DNA of 64,000 nucleotides from Caulobacter sp. FWC2 (lineage in GTDB: Bacteria; Pseudomonadota; Alphaproteobacteria; Caulobacterales; Caulobacteraceae): NCBI RefSeq assembly GCF_002742625.1, contig NZ_PEBF01000001.1:3596001-3660000 (forward strand). The letters are read 5' to 3'. Of the stretch, positions 15,741 through 25,027 are shown one piece after another. Below the pieces are notes generated by a model. That model ran no database searches and was not told the origin of the DNA. It saw only the letters and a program-made list of their open reading frames with translations. The translations under genes were made by a program, and so were the position numbers. Position 1 is the first letter of the stretch; every line of letters starts with the position of its first letter.

Positions 15741-16129
15741 TCGACCCGCACCACGTCCCGGCCGATCGGCGCCAGGGCGATGTAGGCCAGTTGCAGGTCC
15801 TTGATCGCGAACGGGATGCCGATGATCGTGATCGCCTCGGCGGCGGCGACCAACACGTGGCCCAGGGCCAGCCACCATCCGGCCAGGACGAACCAGATCA
15901 CGTTCAGCACCACGCCCAGCGGGCCCGACGCCAGCCCGACCTCGCGGTGGACGATTTCCTTGCCGAACGGCCAGAAGGCGAAGCCCGCGATCCGGAAGGC
16001 GGCGCCGGCATAAGGTAGCCCGACAATTGTGATCGCCAAGAGGACGCCGGCCAGCAACCAGCCCAGGCCGGTGACCAAACCGCCGAAGAAGAACCACAGC
16101 ACATTCAGGATGAAACGAATCACGTCCAA
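15737..16129 (-). CDS. yccF: YccF family inner-membrane protein
   Basis: This encodes 130 residues with a duplicated membrane segment, each copy of the form NVLWFFFGGLVTGLGWLLAGVLLAITIVGLPYA or NVIWFVLAGWWLALGHVLVAAAEAITIIGIPFA. That internal repeat with its G-I/L-P turn is the signature of the YccF (DUF307) family. Start may be TTG 16129 or GTG 16123; GGGGA upstream is nearer in spacing to the GTG. Function is unknown. Confidence 0.85.
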   Translation of the reverse strand: MDVIRFILNVLWFFFGGLVTGLGWLLAGVLLAITIVGLPYAGAAFRIAGFAFWPFGKEIVHREVGLASGPLGVVLNVIWFVLAGWWLALGHVLVAAAEAITIIGIPFAIKDLQLAYIALAPIGRDVVRVD

Positions 16130-16218
16130 AAGTCCCCAAGAAGGCGAAGCGCCCAGACCATAGACGTGGCCCCGCCCGCCCCTCCTGTGAAGGGCGTTAC
16201 GGCGAATTCACCTCAGGG

Positions 16219-16815
16219 CTAGGACTTGATCAACTGCCATTTGCGCGCCCAGCGCCCCTTGCCGAAGCGGCTGAGCGTCAGGAGGTAGATGCCGGCATAG
16301 AGCACGGTTCCGACGCCGATCAGCACCCAGCTCCAGGTCCCCGGCATATGCAGGGCCGGCGCGGTGGTGATCCAGTCATGGCGCGGCGAGGTGAATTCCA
16401 GCCACAGGCCGCCGACCCAGATCAGTGCGAACAGGGCCACGACCGGGTAGCGCACAATCGGGCTACGCTGGATCAGCAGCCAAGCCTGGGCGAGCGCGGC
16501 CAGCAAGCCCACGGCCAGGCCCGCCAGCCAAGCCCACAGGGGGTCGGGCGCGAGTCGCGCGACCCGCAGTCCCGCCCATAACGGGACCCACAGGATCGGG
16601 CCCAGCATCAGGATGATCAGCACGGCGCCGACCAGCAAGCCCAGACCGCCGCCAATCACCTTGCCGGCGACCTCGCCGGCCTCATGCGGCCGGATGTTTG
16701 GATCGCCGCCGGGATTTTCCGGCGATGTCGCGACGATGGTCTGCAGGCGCGGCAGGGGCTCGCCGGGCCGCGCGGGAGGAAGTCCGCCGTAGGAGGGTGA
16801 CTTCCGCTTGAACAT
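16219..16815 (-). CDS. four-helix membrane protein, unknown function
   Basis: This encodes 198 residues. A proline-rich cytoplasmic N-terminus of about 45 residues precedes hydrophobic segments near residues 52-75 (VIGGGLGLLVGAVLIILMLGPILWVPL), 92-112, 122-140 and 160-180, then a basic tail. No family is recognised. Its ATG shares one base with the ispB stop (TGATG), so it is very probably translated with ispB. That could hint at membrane or quinone-related work, but this is only context. Confidence 0.7.
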   Translation of the reverse strand: MFKRKSPSYGGLPPARPGEPLPRLQTIVATSPENPGGDPNIRPHEAGEVAGKVIGGGLGLLVGAVLIILMLGPILWVPLWAGLRVARLAPDPLWAWLAGLAVGLLAALAQAWLLIQRSPIVRYPVVALFALIWVGGLWLEFTSPRHDWITTAPALHMPGTWSWVLIGVGTVLYAGIYLLTLSRFGKGRWARKWQLIKS

Positions 16816-17831
16816 CAGGCCCTGCGACTGACCGCGAAATCGGCCAGGTCTTCCAGCGCCTCGCGCCAGTCATTGGCCGGGAAGATCGCCAGCGCCGCCT
16901 TGGCCTTGTCGGCATAGTCGGCGGCCAAGTCGAGCGTGGCGTCCAGAGCGCCCGAGCCGACAATCAGCTCGCGGGCGCGGCGGAAGTCGGCTTCGGTCTG
17001 CTCGCGACGACCTATGGCGCGCTCCCAGAACTCGGCCTCGCGAGGACCAGAGCGGGCGATGGCCAGCAACAGCGGCAGGGTCGCCTTGCCTTCGCGGAAG
17101 TCGTCGCCGGCGTTCTTGCCCAGCGTCTCGGTGGTGCCGCCGTAGTCCAGGGCGTCGTCAACCAGTTGGAAGGCCAGGCCGAGGTTCAGGCCATAGGCCT
17201 TCAGGGCGTCGGTCTTGGCGGCGTCGACGCCGGCCGAAACCGCGCCGGCCTCGGAGGCCGCGGCGAACAGCTCGGCGGTCTTGGCCTGGATGATCTCAAG
17301 ATAGACCGCCTGCGACAGGTTCAGGTCGTGGCTGCGCATCAGCTGCAGCACCTCGCCCTCGGCGATGACGCGGCTGGCGCGAGCCAGGATCTCGAGCGCT
17401 TTCATCGAGTTGGTTTCGACCATCAGCTCGAAGGCGCGGGCGAACAGGAAGTCGCCGACCAGCACGCTCTGGGCCGCGCCCCAGATCAGGTGCGCGGCGA
17501 CCTTGCCGCGACGCAGCTGGCTGCCGTCGACCACGTCGTCGTGCAGCAGGGTGGCGGTGTGGATGAACTCGACGGCCGCGGCCAGCTTCAGGCAGTGGTC
17601 GTTGTCGGATTCGGCTAGACGCGCGGCGGCGACGGTCAGCAGCGGGCGCAGGCGCTTGCCGCCGGCGGCGATCAGGTGCTCGGCCAGGGCCGGGATGATC
17701 GGCACGTCGCTCTGCATGCGATCGGTGATCAGGGCGTTGACGCCCTTCATGTCGGCCTCGGCGAGGCGCACGAGACGATCCACCGAACCCGACTTCCGGG
17801 TGAGGGTCGCTGTCGCTACGTCCAAAACCAT
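16815..17831 (-). CDS. ispB: long-chain polyprenyl diphosphate synthase
   Basis: This 338-residue trans-prenyltransferase elongates farnesyl or geranylgeranyl diphosphate to make the ubiquinone side chain. The start is ATG 17831, with AAGGAG just upstream; the frame is open far beyond, but that region has no start signal. The first aspartate motif is LLHDDVVDGS near residue 95, with GGKRLRPLL before it, and the second is LAFQLVDDALDYGG. A DDFREGKATLPLLLA motif follows. Chain length cannot be read from sequence; Caulobacter makes Q10. It is divergent from trmN6. Confidence 0.92.
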   Translation of the reverse strand: MVLDVATATLTRKSGSVDRLVRLAEADMKGVNALITDRMQSDVPIIPALAEHLIAAGGKRLRPLLTVAAARLAESDNDHCLKLAAAVEFIHTATLLHDDVVDGSQLRRGKVAAHLIWGAAQSVLVGDFLFARAFELMVETNSMKALEILARASRVIAEGEVLQLMRSHDLNLSQAVYLEIIQAKTAELFAAASEAGAVSAGVDAAKTDALKAYGLNLGLAFQLVDDALDYGGTTETLGKNAGDDFREGKATLPLLLAIARSGPREAEFWERAIGRREQTEADFRRARELIVGSGALDATLDLAADYADKAKAALAIFPANDWREALEDLADFAVSRRA

Positions 17832-17960
17832 AGTCTCCTTGCGGCTTCCCCCCTTGCCATTCAATTCGGCCGGCGAACGCCGGCCGTGGGATGAACCGTT
17901 GCGAGGGACAATGGTGGCGGGATAGGTCAGGGTCAAGGCGAGCACAAGGCCTAGAAAGCA

Positions 17961-18704
17961 TTGGACGATCAGCAGGTGACAGAGGATCGGGTTCTGGGCG
18001 GCCGCGTGCGGCTGCGTCAGAGGCCCGACGGATACAGGGCTGGCATGGACGCGGCCCTGCTGGCGGCCGCCTGCGACGCCATGCCCGGCCAACGCGTGAT
18101 CGAGCCCGGCTGTGGGGTCGGCGGGGCTTTGCTGGCGGCGGCGACTCGCCGGCCGGAGACGATCTTCCAAGGCGTGGAGCGTGATTCCACCGCCGCCGCC
18201 CTGGCCGCCGGCAACGCCGCGCTCAACGGCCTCGATGGTCGCGTCAGCGTGGCGGAGGGCGATGTCGAGGCAGGTTTCCGCGCCCTGGCCCTGCCGGTCT
18301 TCGACGCTGTGATGACCAATCCCCCGTTTTTCGACGACCCCACCGCCTTGCGCGCCCCTGCCCCGGCCAAGAGCGGCGCCTGGATGGCCGACGGCGGTCT
18401 GGCCGCCTGGACCGGCTTTTGCCTGAAGGCCGTGCGCGAGGGCGGGACGATCACTATCATCCACCGCGCCGACCGCTTGGCCGACCTTCTCGAACAGCTG
18501 GCCCCCAAGGCAGGTTCATTCAGGATTCGCCCGATCGCCCCCTTCGCCGACGCCCCGGCCAAGCGGGTGGTCTTGCGGGCCATCAAGACGGGCAAGGCGC
18601 CGCTCGTCCTGCTGCCGCCGCTCGTCCTGCACGACCGCGAGGGCGGCAAGCACTCGCCCGAGGCCGAAGCGATTCTGCGCGGGGAAGCGGCGTTGGGGTG
18701 GTGA
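17961..18704 (+). CDS. trmN6: tRNA1(Val) adenine-37 N6-methyltransferase-like
   Basis: This encodes 247 residues of a class I SAM-dependent methyltransferase. The SAM-binding motif is VIEPGCGVGGALLAAATRRP near residue 46, an acidic ligand is in GVERD, and the catalytic NPPFF tetrapeptide, typical of adenine-N6 enzymes, lies in DAVMTNPPFFDDP. The C-terminal strands (GGTITIIHRADRL, RPIAPFADAPAKRVVLRA) match TrmN6/YfiC proteins. The start is TTG 17961 or GTG 17976; neither has a good ribosome-binding site. Confidence 0.85.
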   Translation: MDDQQVTEDRVLGGRVRLRQRPDGYRAGMDAALLAAACDAMPGQRVIEPGCGVGGALLAAATRRPETIFQGVERDSTAAALAAGNAALNGLDGRVSVAEGDVEAGFRALALPVFDAVMTNPPFFDDPTALRAPAPAKSGAWMADGGLAAWTGFCLKAVREGGTITIIHRADRLADLLEQLAPKAGSFRIRPIAPFADAPAKRVVLRAIKTGKAPLVLLPPLVLHDREGGKHSPEAEAILRGEAALGW

Positions 18705-18710
18705 GCTCGC

Positions 18711-19271
18711 CTACTCCGCGTAGAGCGCGAGGGCTTCGAGACAAAGCTCCAGGCCCGTCAGGTCGCGCAGCGGATCCTGGGTGACGATCACGAACAGCCG
18801 CCGGGCCTCGCCCCATAGCATGATCGTCTCGGGCAGGCCGTTGTCCTCGATCACGCAGCCGTCGCCGTCACGCCAGATTCGCGTCTCGTCCAGGGTCGCG
18901 CCCAGCAAGGTGTCGACCCGGGCGACATACTCGGCCTGGATCTCGCTGGTGACGTTCAGATAGGCGAAGATCGGCCGGCCCAGGCCCGCCAGGACGCCGG
19001 CTTCGAACACCGTCGCCGTGTCGGCCGACGGCCCGCGGAACGGCGTCAGATTGACCACGGCCGCATCGGCCTGGCGTAATTGCGCCATGCGGGCGGCATA
19101 GAATTCACGGGCCGCCATCTCGTCGCCGCCCTCGCCGGGCGGCAGACGGGTGGGAACAATGGCCTCCAGGCCGGACTCCAGGCACAGGGCGCGCTGACGC
19201 GCCGCCTGGACGTCGCTGTCGGGGAGCCAGAGTTCAGGGCCGGCGAGCCAAAGGGAACGGACTGGGCGCAT
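18711..19271 (-). CDS. nucleoside 2-deoxyribosyltransferase
   Basis: This encodes 186 residues. The family pattern is clear: SLWLAGPELWLPDS at the start, a middle RMAQLRQADAAVVNLTPFRGPSADTATVFEAGVLAGLGRPIFAYLN with the acidic pair around the active site, and a C-terminal amphipathic region. Such enzymes swap bases between deoxyribonucleosides in nucleotide salvage. It is convergent with trmN6 (6-base gap) and divergent from the CAP gene. Confidence 0.87.
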   Translation of the reverse strand: MRPVRSLWLAGPELWLPDSDVQAARQRALCLESGLEAIVPTRLPPGEGGDEMAAREFYAARMAQLRQADAAVVNLTPFRGPSADTATVFEAGVLAGLGRPIFAYLNVTSEIQAEYVARVDTLLGATLDETRIWRDGDGCVIEDNGLPETIMLWGEARRLFVIVTQDPLRDLTGLELCLEALALYAE

Positions 19272-19324
19272 ACCCTCTTAGGTCTGGTCCCGGACCCTCG
19301 CTGTCAATGTATGTCGGAGATTCA

Positions 19325-20140
19325 ATGGCGTCGATCGCGCGTAGAACCTTGTTGACGGGCGGCCTGGCCCTGGCCGCCGCGCCGCTTTTCGCCACGTCTG
19401 GATTCGCCGCATCGCCCCAACCGTGGATCGCCTATGACCGCCGCCTGCGGGGCCTTCTGGCAGATCCGCCCGAGGGCGGCGATTTCGACGCAGACTTCGA
19501 GCAGACCCTGTTCGACCTCAACAACATCTTTCGCGACCGCCAGGGGCCGCGCGCGCTCGCCTGGGACAAGGGCCTAGCCCTGGCCGCCCGGGCCCACGCG
19601 GCCGACATGGCCGTGACCGGCGACTTCGACCACATGACGCGCGAGGGCTATTCCCCGGCTGGCCGGGTCGGCCTGCTGGCCCGCGACCTGGTGGGCGCGC
19701 CGGGCGAAAACATCGCCATGCGCCGCAATGTTTCCACCACCGTGCGACCCGAACAGATCATGGAGCAGTGGCGCACCAGCCCCGGCCACCGCGCCAACCT
19801 GGTGGCCCCAGGCTTCACCCATGTCGGCTACGGCGTCTATCGCCAGGGCCAGCGGGTCATCGCCGTCGGTGCCTATGCCGAGGTCGCCGCGCGCCTGGCC
19901 GCCCCCGCGCCGCTGCGGGTGGCCTCGGCCGACACCATCGCCGCGGCCCTGTCGCACGCGGCGCCCGCTATCCAGCAGTTCTCGGTGTCCGAGCCCGGCG
20001 GCGAGATCCTGACCACGACCTATGTCGAGGGCCGTCCGGAAAGCGTGTTGGCCCCAGGCGCCTGGCAACTGCGCCCGCACCTGTCGACGGGCGACCACCG
20101 CTATGAGGTGGCATGGGGGCCGGTGTTCGTGCTGGGGTAG
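19325..20140 (+). CDS. exported CAP (SCP/PR-1) domain protein
   Basis: This encodes 271 residues from ATG 19325, preferred over 19307 because GGAG lies 5 bases upstream. The N-terminus ARRTLLTGGLALAAAPLFATSGFAA is a twin-arginine signal. The CAP domain spans about 60-190: DLNNIFRDRQGPRALAWDKGLALAARAHAADMAVTGDFDH, then GENIAMRRN and QWRTSPGHRANLVAPGFTHVGYGV, including the two histidines and the acidic residue of the cavity. Bacterial CAP proteins are periplasmic with unclear substrates. Confidence 0.87.
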   Translation: MASIARRTLLTGGLALAAAPLFATSGFAASPQPWIAYDRRLRGLLADPPEGGDFDADFEQTLFDLNNIFRDRQGPRALAWDKGLALAARAHAADMAVTGDFDHMTREGYSPAGRVGLLARDLVGAPGENIAMRRNVSTTVRPEQIMEQWRTSPGHRANLVAPGFTHVGYGVYRQGQRVIAVGAYAEVAARLAAPAPLRVASADTIAAALSHAAPAIQQFSVSEPGGEILTTTYVEGRPESVLAPGAWQLRPHLSTGDHRYEVAWGPVFVLG

Positions 20141-20161
20141 CTCGCGCTACCCCACACGGTA

Positions 20162-20743
20162 TTATTGCGCCACCGCCAGCGTCTCGATGCGGATCGCGAC
20201 GGTGTCGCCGATCGCGCCCGCGCCGCCGGCGCTGCCGAAGGCCTTGCGGCTGATCGAGCCCGTGATGGTGAAACCGGCCATCTTCTTCGGCCCCATCGGC
20301 CCCGTGCCGATCTTGTTGAGCTTGACGTCCAGGGTGACCGGCTGGGTCACGCCCATGATCGTCATGTCGCCCGTGACCTTGGCCGTGTCGGAGCCGGTCT
20401 TGACGACCTTGGTCGACTTGAAGGTCATGTCCGGGCTCTTGGCGGCGTTCAGCCAGCGCTCGCCCTTGATGTGCTCGTCACGGGTCGGATTGGCGGTCAG
20501 CAGGCTGTCGACGGACACTGTGGCCTCGACTCGCGACTTCTCGGGGGCGGCTTCGTCCAGCCAGATCGTGCCTTCGGACTTGGCGAAGATCCCGAGGATC
20601 GAGGTAAACCCGAAGCGGTCAATCGAGAAACTGGTCTCGGTGTGGGCCGTGTCGAGCTTATAGGCGACCTCGGCGGCGAAGGCGGGGGCGGCGGCGGCCG
20701 TCAGAGCGGCGCCGGCGATCACGGCGGCGAGCAGGCGTTTCAT
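20162..20743 (-). CDS. YceI family periplasmic protein
   Basis: This encodes 193 residues from ATG 20743. A Sec signal peptide (LLAAVIAGAALTAAAAPAFAAE) is followed by the YceI lipocalin-like beta-barrel, recognised by YKLDTAHTETSFSIDRFGFTSILGIF near the start, SVDSLLTANPTRDEHIKGERWLNA and VTGDMTIMGVTQPVTLDVKL. The family binds isoprenoid or quinone-like ligands and is often induced by stress. The frame extends upstream without a better start. Confidence 0.9.
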   Translation of the reverse strand: MKRLLAAVIAGAALTAAAAPAFAAEVAYKLDTAHTETSFSIDRFGFTSILGIFAKSEGTIWLDEAAPEKSRVEATVSVDSLLTANPTRDEHIKGERWLNAAKSPDMTFKSTKVVKTGSDTAKVTGDMTIMGVTQPVTLDVKLNKIGTGPMGPKKMAGFTITGSISRKAFGSAGGAGAIGDTVAIRIETLAVAQ

Positions 20744-20822
20744 GGGGTGTTCTTCCCTCGCGTCCCCGAACGGGACCTGGGACTGACCTTTCCGCGCGCG
20801 GCCTCGCCACGCAAGCCACAAA

Positions 20823-20857
20823 CGAAAAGCCCCCGGCCTTGGGAGGGCCGAGGGCTT
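20823..20857 (-). terminator. ilvC terminator
   Basis: On the minus strand GCCCTCGGCC, a short loop and GGCCGGGGGC form a GC-rich stem followed by TTTTCGTTT. It lies 28 bases past the ilvC stop and between ilvC and the YceI gene, so it should end ilvC transcription. Confidence 0.85.
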
Positions 20858-20884
20858 CGTGGGATTTAGTGGGTAGACCTTAGA

Positions 20885-21907
<1,023 letters not shown>

Positions 21908-22109
21908 TTATCTCCAAGGACTGGTCAATTTGGCCGCTTCGCGCAACGGCGTAGCGACAAAGGCCGGGCGTTTGAGCGTTTTTTTGCCGTTTCGTCAAGG
22001 TGAAGCCGACAGAACGCCGAAATGCGACAGCCGCTGCGGCCCCGTTTTAGACGCACACGCCGTGGATCGCCATGGCACGACCCAAAAAGGACGGCCACGA
22101 TCCGCCAAA

Positions 22110-22144
22110 TGAACCTCGCCCTGAGCTTTCAAGGGCGAGGTTCA
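22110..22144 (-). terminator. terminator of the RcnB-like gene
   Basis: TGAACCTCGCCCT (22110-22122) and AGGGCGAGGTTCA (22132-22144) form a perfect 13-bp stem with a 9-base loop, just after the stop of the minus-strand gene at 22153. The tail is only weakly T-rich. Between here and ilvC (21905-22109) I see no gene. Confidence 0.7.
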
Positions 22145-22152
22145 CGCGGGAT

Positions 22153-23106
22153 CTACCAGAAGAGATCGTAGTAGACGCTCAGGACCTGGCCGCTCCAGAC
22201 GTCGACCAGGAGGGCGTCATCGCCGACCCGGACCCACTCGCAGCCGATCGGCGGCAGCGGCAGGCCGTATGAGCCCCAGTTCAGGTAGTACGAGCTGCCG
22301 TACCAGCCGCCCGGCAGATAGTCGCCGAACGACCAGCTGCGCGCGTACCAGCCGCTCGGATAGCGGTAAGCCGGCGCCCTGTAGCGCTGCGAGGAGCGAT
22401 AGCTGGGGCGGTAGTAGCTGCGATCGTACTGGTGACGGCCGCGGTCACGATCGCGGTACTGGCCCTGCCCCGGACGACGGTCGTTGCGGTCCCAGCCGCC
22501 ACGGTTGCTGTCCCAACGATTGCTGTCGTTGCGATCCCAGCCGCCGCGATTGTCGTTGCGGTCCCAGTTGCCGGGACGGCCGCCGTCGCCACGGTTGTCG
22601 TTCCGGTCGGGCCGGCCGCCGCGATTGTCGTCGCCGCGATTCCAGCCGCCCCGGTTGTCGTTCCCGCCCCGGTTCCAGCCCGGGCCGCCGTTGTTCTGGG
22701 GCGGCTGAGCCTGCGGTTGCGGTTGAGGCTGTTGCTGCGGTTGGGTCTGCGGCCGGTCGCCACGATTCCACCCGCCGCGATCACCACGGTCGCCGCGATC
22801 GCCCCGGTCCCAGCCGCCGCCATTGTTCTGCTGCGGTTGAGCCTGGGGTTGCGGTTGAGCCTGGGGTTGGGATTGAGGCTGCGGACGCTCGCCGCCACCA
22901 CGGTTCCAGCCGCCGCCGCCGGCTTGGCCACGGTCACCACCGCCGCGGTCGCCACGATCACCGCCGCGATCCCCCCGGGGGCCGCCGTCGCCGCGATCGC
23001 GCTGGGCGAACTGCTGCTGAGCCACCACCCCGGCGGCGGCTCCGGCCTCTGCCGCCGCGCCGCCCAGCAGCGAAAGCGCCAGCGCGGTCGTGATCAGACG
23101 TTTCAT
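22153..23106 (-). CDS. RcnB-like exported protein with long Gly/Asn/Arg/Asp-rich region
   Basis: This encodes 317 residues. A signal peptide (LITTALALSLLGGAAAEAGA) is followed by about 200 residues of low complexity: RGDRGG-type blocks, two PQ-rich spacers (PQPQAQPQ) and several NRGGWDRND units. The last 80 residues (RSWSFGDYLPGGWY, NWGSYGLPLPPIGCEWVRVGDDALLV) match the RcnB domain, a periplasmic family first linked to nickel/cobalt homeostasis. The repeat region may be disordered. The function is not predictable beyond an envelope location. It is divergent from the DUF924 gene and ends at a strong hairpin. Confidence 0.8.
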   Translation of the reverse strand: MKRLITTALALSLLGGAAAEAGAAAGVVAQQQFAQRDRGDGGPRGDRGGDRGDRGGGDRGQAGGGGWNRGGGERPQPQSQPQAQPQPQAQPQQNNGGGWDRGDRGDRGDRGGWNRGDRPQTQPQQQPQPQPQAQPPQNNGGPGWNRGGNDNRGGWNRGDDNRGGRPDRNDNRGDGGRPGNWDRNDNRGGWDRNDSNRWDSNRGGWDRNDRRPGQGQYRDRDRGRHQYDRSYYRPSYRSSQRYRAPAYRYPSGWYARSWSFGDYLPGGWYGSSYYLNWGSYGLPLPPIGCEWVRVGDDALLVDVWSGQVLSVYYDLFW

Positions 23107-23212
23107 TTCTTGCTCCGAAGGGCCTTGAAGCGCGGCCCAGGCTTGTCCCTTGATAGCAGTGTCGGACTCGCCCGATGAACCGTGCTTGAACGAAGAACGC
23201 GTGAGGGCCTCG

Positions 23213-23773
23213 ATGAGCGCGCACTACAACGACATCGTCGCCTTCTGGCGCGGCGCCGGACCCAAGAAATGGTTCAAGAAGGACCCCGCCTTCGACAGCG
23301 CCATCGCCCTGAAGTTCGAGCAGACCCACTATCGCGCCTCGATGCGCCGCTATGACAAGTGGACCGAGATACCGCTAGGCTCGCTAGCCCTGCTGATCCT
23401 GCTCGATCAGTTCCCGCGCAACATGTACCGCAACACCCCGCACGCCTTCGCCACCGACCCGCTGGCCCGGATGTTCGCCCACGAGGCCATCGCCGCCGGC
23501 CACGACACGGATCCGGCCATCGACGCGGACCTGCGCCCCTTCTTCTACCTGCCGTTCGAGCACTCCGAGTCCCTGGTCGACCAGGAGCTCAGCGTCCAGC
23601 TGTTCGCCGCTCTCCAGGCCGACACCGGCGACGAGGAGTCGATGAAGTTCGCGATCATCCATCGCGACATCATCGCCCGCTTTGGTCGCTTCCCCCACCG
23701 CAACGCCGGCCTTGGTCGCAAGACCACCGATGTCGAGCAGGAGTTTCTCGACGAAGGCGGGTTCGCCGGTTAA
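23213..23773 (+). CDS. DUF924 family protein
   Basis: This encodes 186 residues from ATG 23213, with GAGGGC upstream; the frame is open to 23150 but that start lies close to the divergent promoter region. The family pattern is plain: DIVAFWRGAGPKKWFKKDPAFD at the start, PLGSLALLILLDQFPRNMYR near the middle, then PFFYLPFEHSESLVDQELSVQLF and HRDIIARFGRFPHRNAGLGR. The fold is related to TPR-like helical proteins and its biochemical role is unknown. Confidence 0.85.
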   Translation: MSAHYNDIVAFWRGAGPKKWFKKDPAFDSAIALKFEQTHYRASMRRYDKWTEIPLGSLALLILLDQFPRNMYRNTPHAFATDPLARMFAHEAIAAGHDTDPAIDADLRPFFYLPFEHSESLVDQELSVQLFAALQADTGDEESMKFAIIHRDIIARFGRFPHRNAGLGRKTTDVEQEFLDEGGFAG

Positions 23774-23854
23774 CCGCCTCTCAATCTTGGCGCGATCGTC
23801 CCTCGCCTGTAGGGTGACGCCTCAAGTTCGGGCACCGACCGGGGAACACCACGT

Positions 23855-24805
23855 ATGAAAGCCTTCCGTAGCGCGCTGGCCGTTGGTCTGGCGCTGACCA
23901 CCCTGACACCTGTCACGGTCTTCGCCCAGGCCAAGGCCAGCAAGGGCCAGACCATGCAGACGCAGGCCTCGGCCGAGGTTCCGCACTGCGCCCACAAGCT
24001 GGGCACGCTGTCGATCGTCGACGGCGACGATTCCAGCGGCTGGACCCAGTACAACCTCGCCTCGCCGCAGAAAGTGCTGCGCGCCATCGTCCAGCGTTCG
24101 GGCTGCTTCAACCTGGTCGACCGGGGCGCGGGCCTCAGCGCGGCCGAGAAGGAACGCACCATCGGCGGTAACCTGGGCCTGCAGCGCGGCTCCAATGTCG
24201 GCCAGGGCCAGGTCAAGGCGGCCGACTATGTGCTGGTCGCCGAGGTCCAGGGCAGCAACAGCAATGTCGGCGGCGGCGCGGTGGCCGGCGCCATCGGCGG
24301 CCTGATCGGCGGTCGCGTCGGCGGCCTGGTCGGCGGCATCAAGACCAAGAAGCTGGAAGCCAACACGGTCCTGTCGCTGACCAACGTCCGCACCACCGAG
24401 ACCATGTCGGTGTCGGAAGGCTATGCAGTGAAGAACGACATCGGCTGGGGCGCGGGCGGCGGCTACGGCTTCGCCGGCGCGGTCGGCGGCGGCTACGAGG
24501 ACACCGACATCGGTCGCATTGTCACCCTGTCGTTCATCAACGCCTATTCGAAGATGATCGGCGACTTGGGCCTGCTGTCCGAAGCCGGTCCGGCCGCCGC
24601 GGCGGCGCCGTCGAAGACCTTCGTGGCCACCCGCGTCACCAACCTGCGCGCCACCCCGGTGGCCGCCGGCAAGCTGATCCGCGCCCTCCCCGCCGGCGCC
24701 ATCGTCTATCCGACGGGCAAGAAGCAGGACCTGTGGTGGGAAGTCGCCGACGAGAACGACAATGTCGGCTGGGTGCTGAACACGGCGCTCGAGCCGGGGA
24801 AGTAA
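23855..24805 (+). CDS. CsgG/HfaB-like exported protein with C-terminal SH3 domain
   Basis: This encodes 316 residues with a signal peptide (SALAVGLALTTLTPVTVFAQA). Residues about 45-250 follow the CsgG-like pattern: VLRAIVQRSGCFNLVDRGAGL, AADYVLVAEVQG, TVLSLTNVRTTETMSVSEGYA and VTLSFINAYSKMIGDLG, interrupted by a glycine zipper (AGAIGGLIGGRVGGLVGG) that may insert into the outer membrane. Residues 260-315 resemble a bacterial SH3 domain (VTNLRATPVAAGKLIRALPAGAIV). It has no lipobox Cys, unlike classical CsgG lipoproteins. A role in secretion or envelope assembly is an inference. Confidence 0.65.
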   Translation: MKAFRSALAVGLALTTLTPVTVFAQAKASKGQTMQTQASAEVPHCAHKLGTLSIVDGDDSSGWTQYNLASPQKVLRAIVQRSGCFNLVDRGAGLSAAEKERTIGGNLGLQRGSNVGQGQVKAADYVLVAEVQGSNSNVGGGAVAGAIGGLIGGRVGGLVGGIKTKKLEANTVLSLTNVRTTETMSVSEGYAVKNDIGWGAGGGYGFAGAVGGGYEDTDIGRIVTLSFINAYSKMIGDLGLLSEAGPAAAAAPSKTFVATRVTNLRATPVAAGKLIRALPAGAIVYPTGKKQDLWWEVADENDNVGWVLNTALEPGK

Positions 24806-24825
24806 CGCTGAAGTGAAAGTGGTCT

Positions 24826-24953
24826 CTCCTCCCCCGTTGGGGGAGGTGGATCGCTGCGAATACGCAGCGAGACGGAGGGGGTCAGCACCCCAGCGCGGAG
24901 CAAGACCCCCTCCACCGCCGTTCGGCGGTCCCCCTCCCCCAACGGGGGAGGAT
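24826..24953. repeat. GC-rich multi-hairpin intergenic element
   Basis: The element is nearly symmetric. The outer hairpins are CCTCCCCC, GTT, GGGGGAGG (24828-24846) and CCTCCCCC, AAC, GGGGGAGG (24933-24951). Between them, CGCTGCG/CGCAGCG (24852-24869), GGAGGGGGTC pairing with GACCCCCTCC (24874-24883 with 24904-24913), and ACCGCC/GGCGGT (24914-24929) form further stems. It fills most of the gap between the CsgG-like gene and thyA. A similarly built element lies at 40655-40779. Confidence 0.7.
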
Positions 24954-25027
24954 AGTTGGCGCCGCCCTGTGGACGCTTCCCCGCGCCGCAGTGTTCAAGC
25001 CCGCGATTCGCGACCACACTGGACGCC

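Noticed and set aside
22445..22960. Repetitive DNA that could be read as a CRISPR-like array.
   Set aside because: The repeats are in frame, degenerate and encode the NRGGWDRND units of the RcnB-like protein; there are no unique equal-length spacers.
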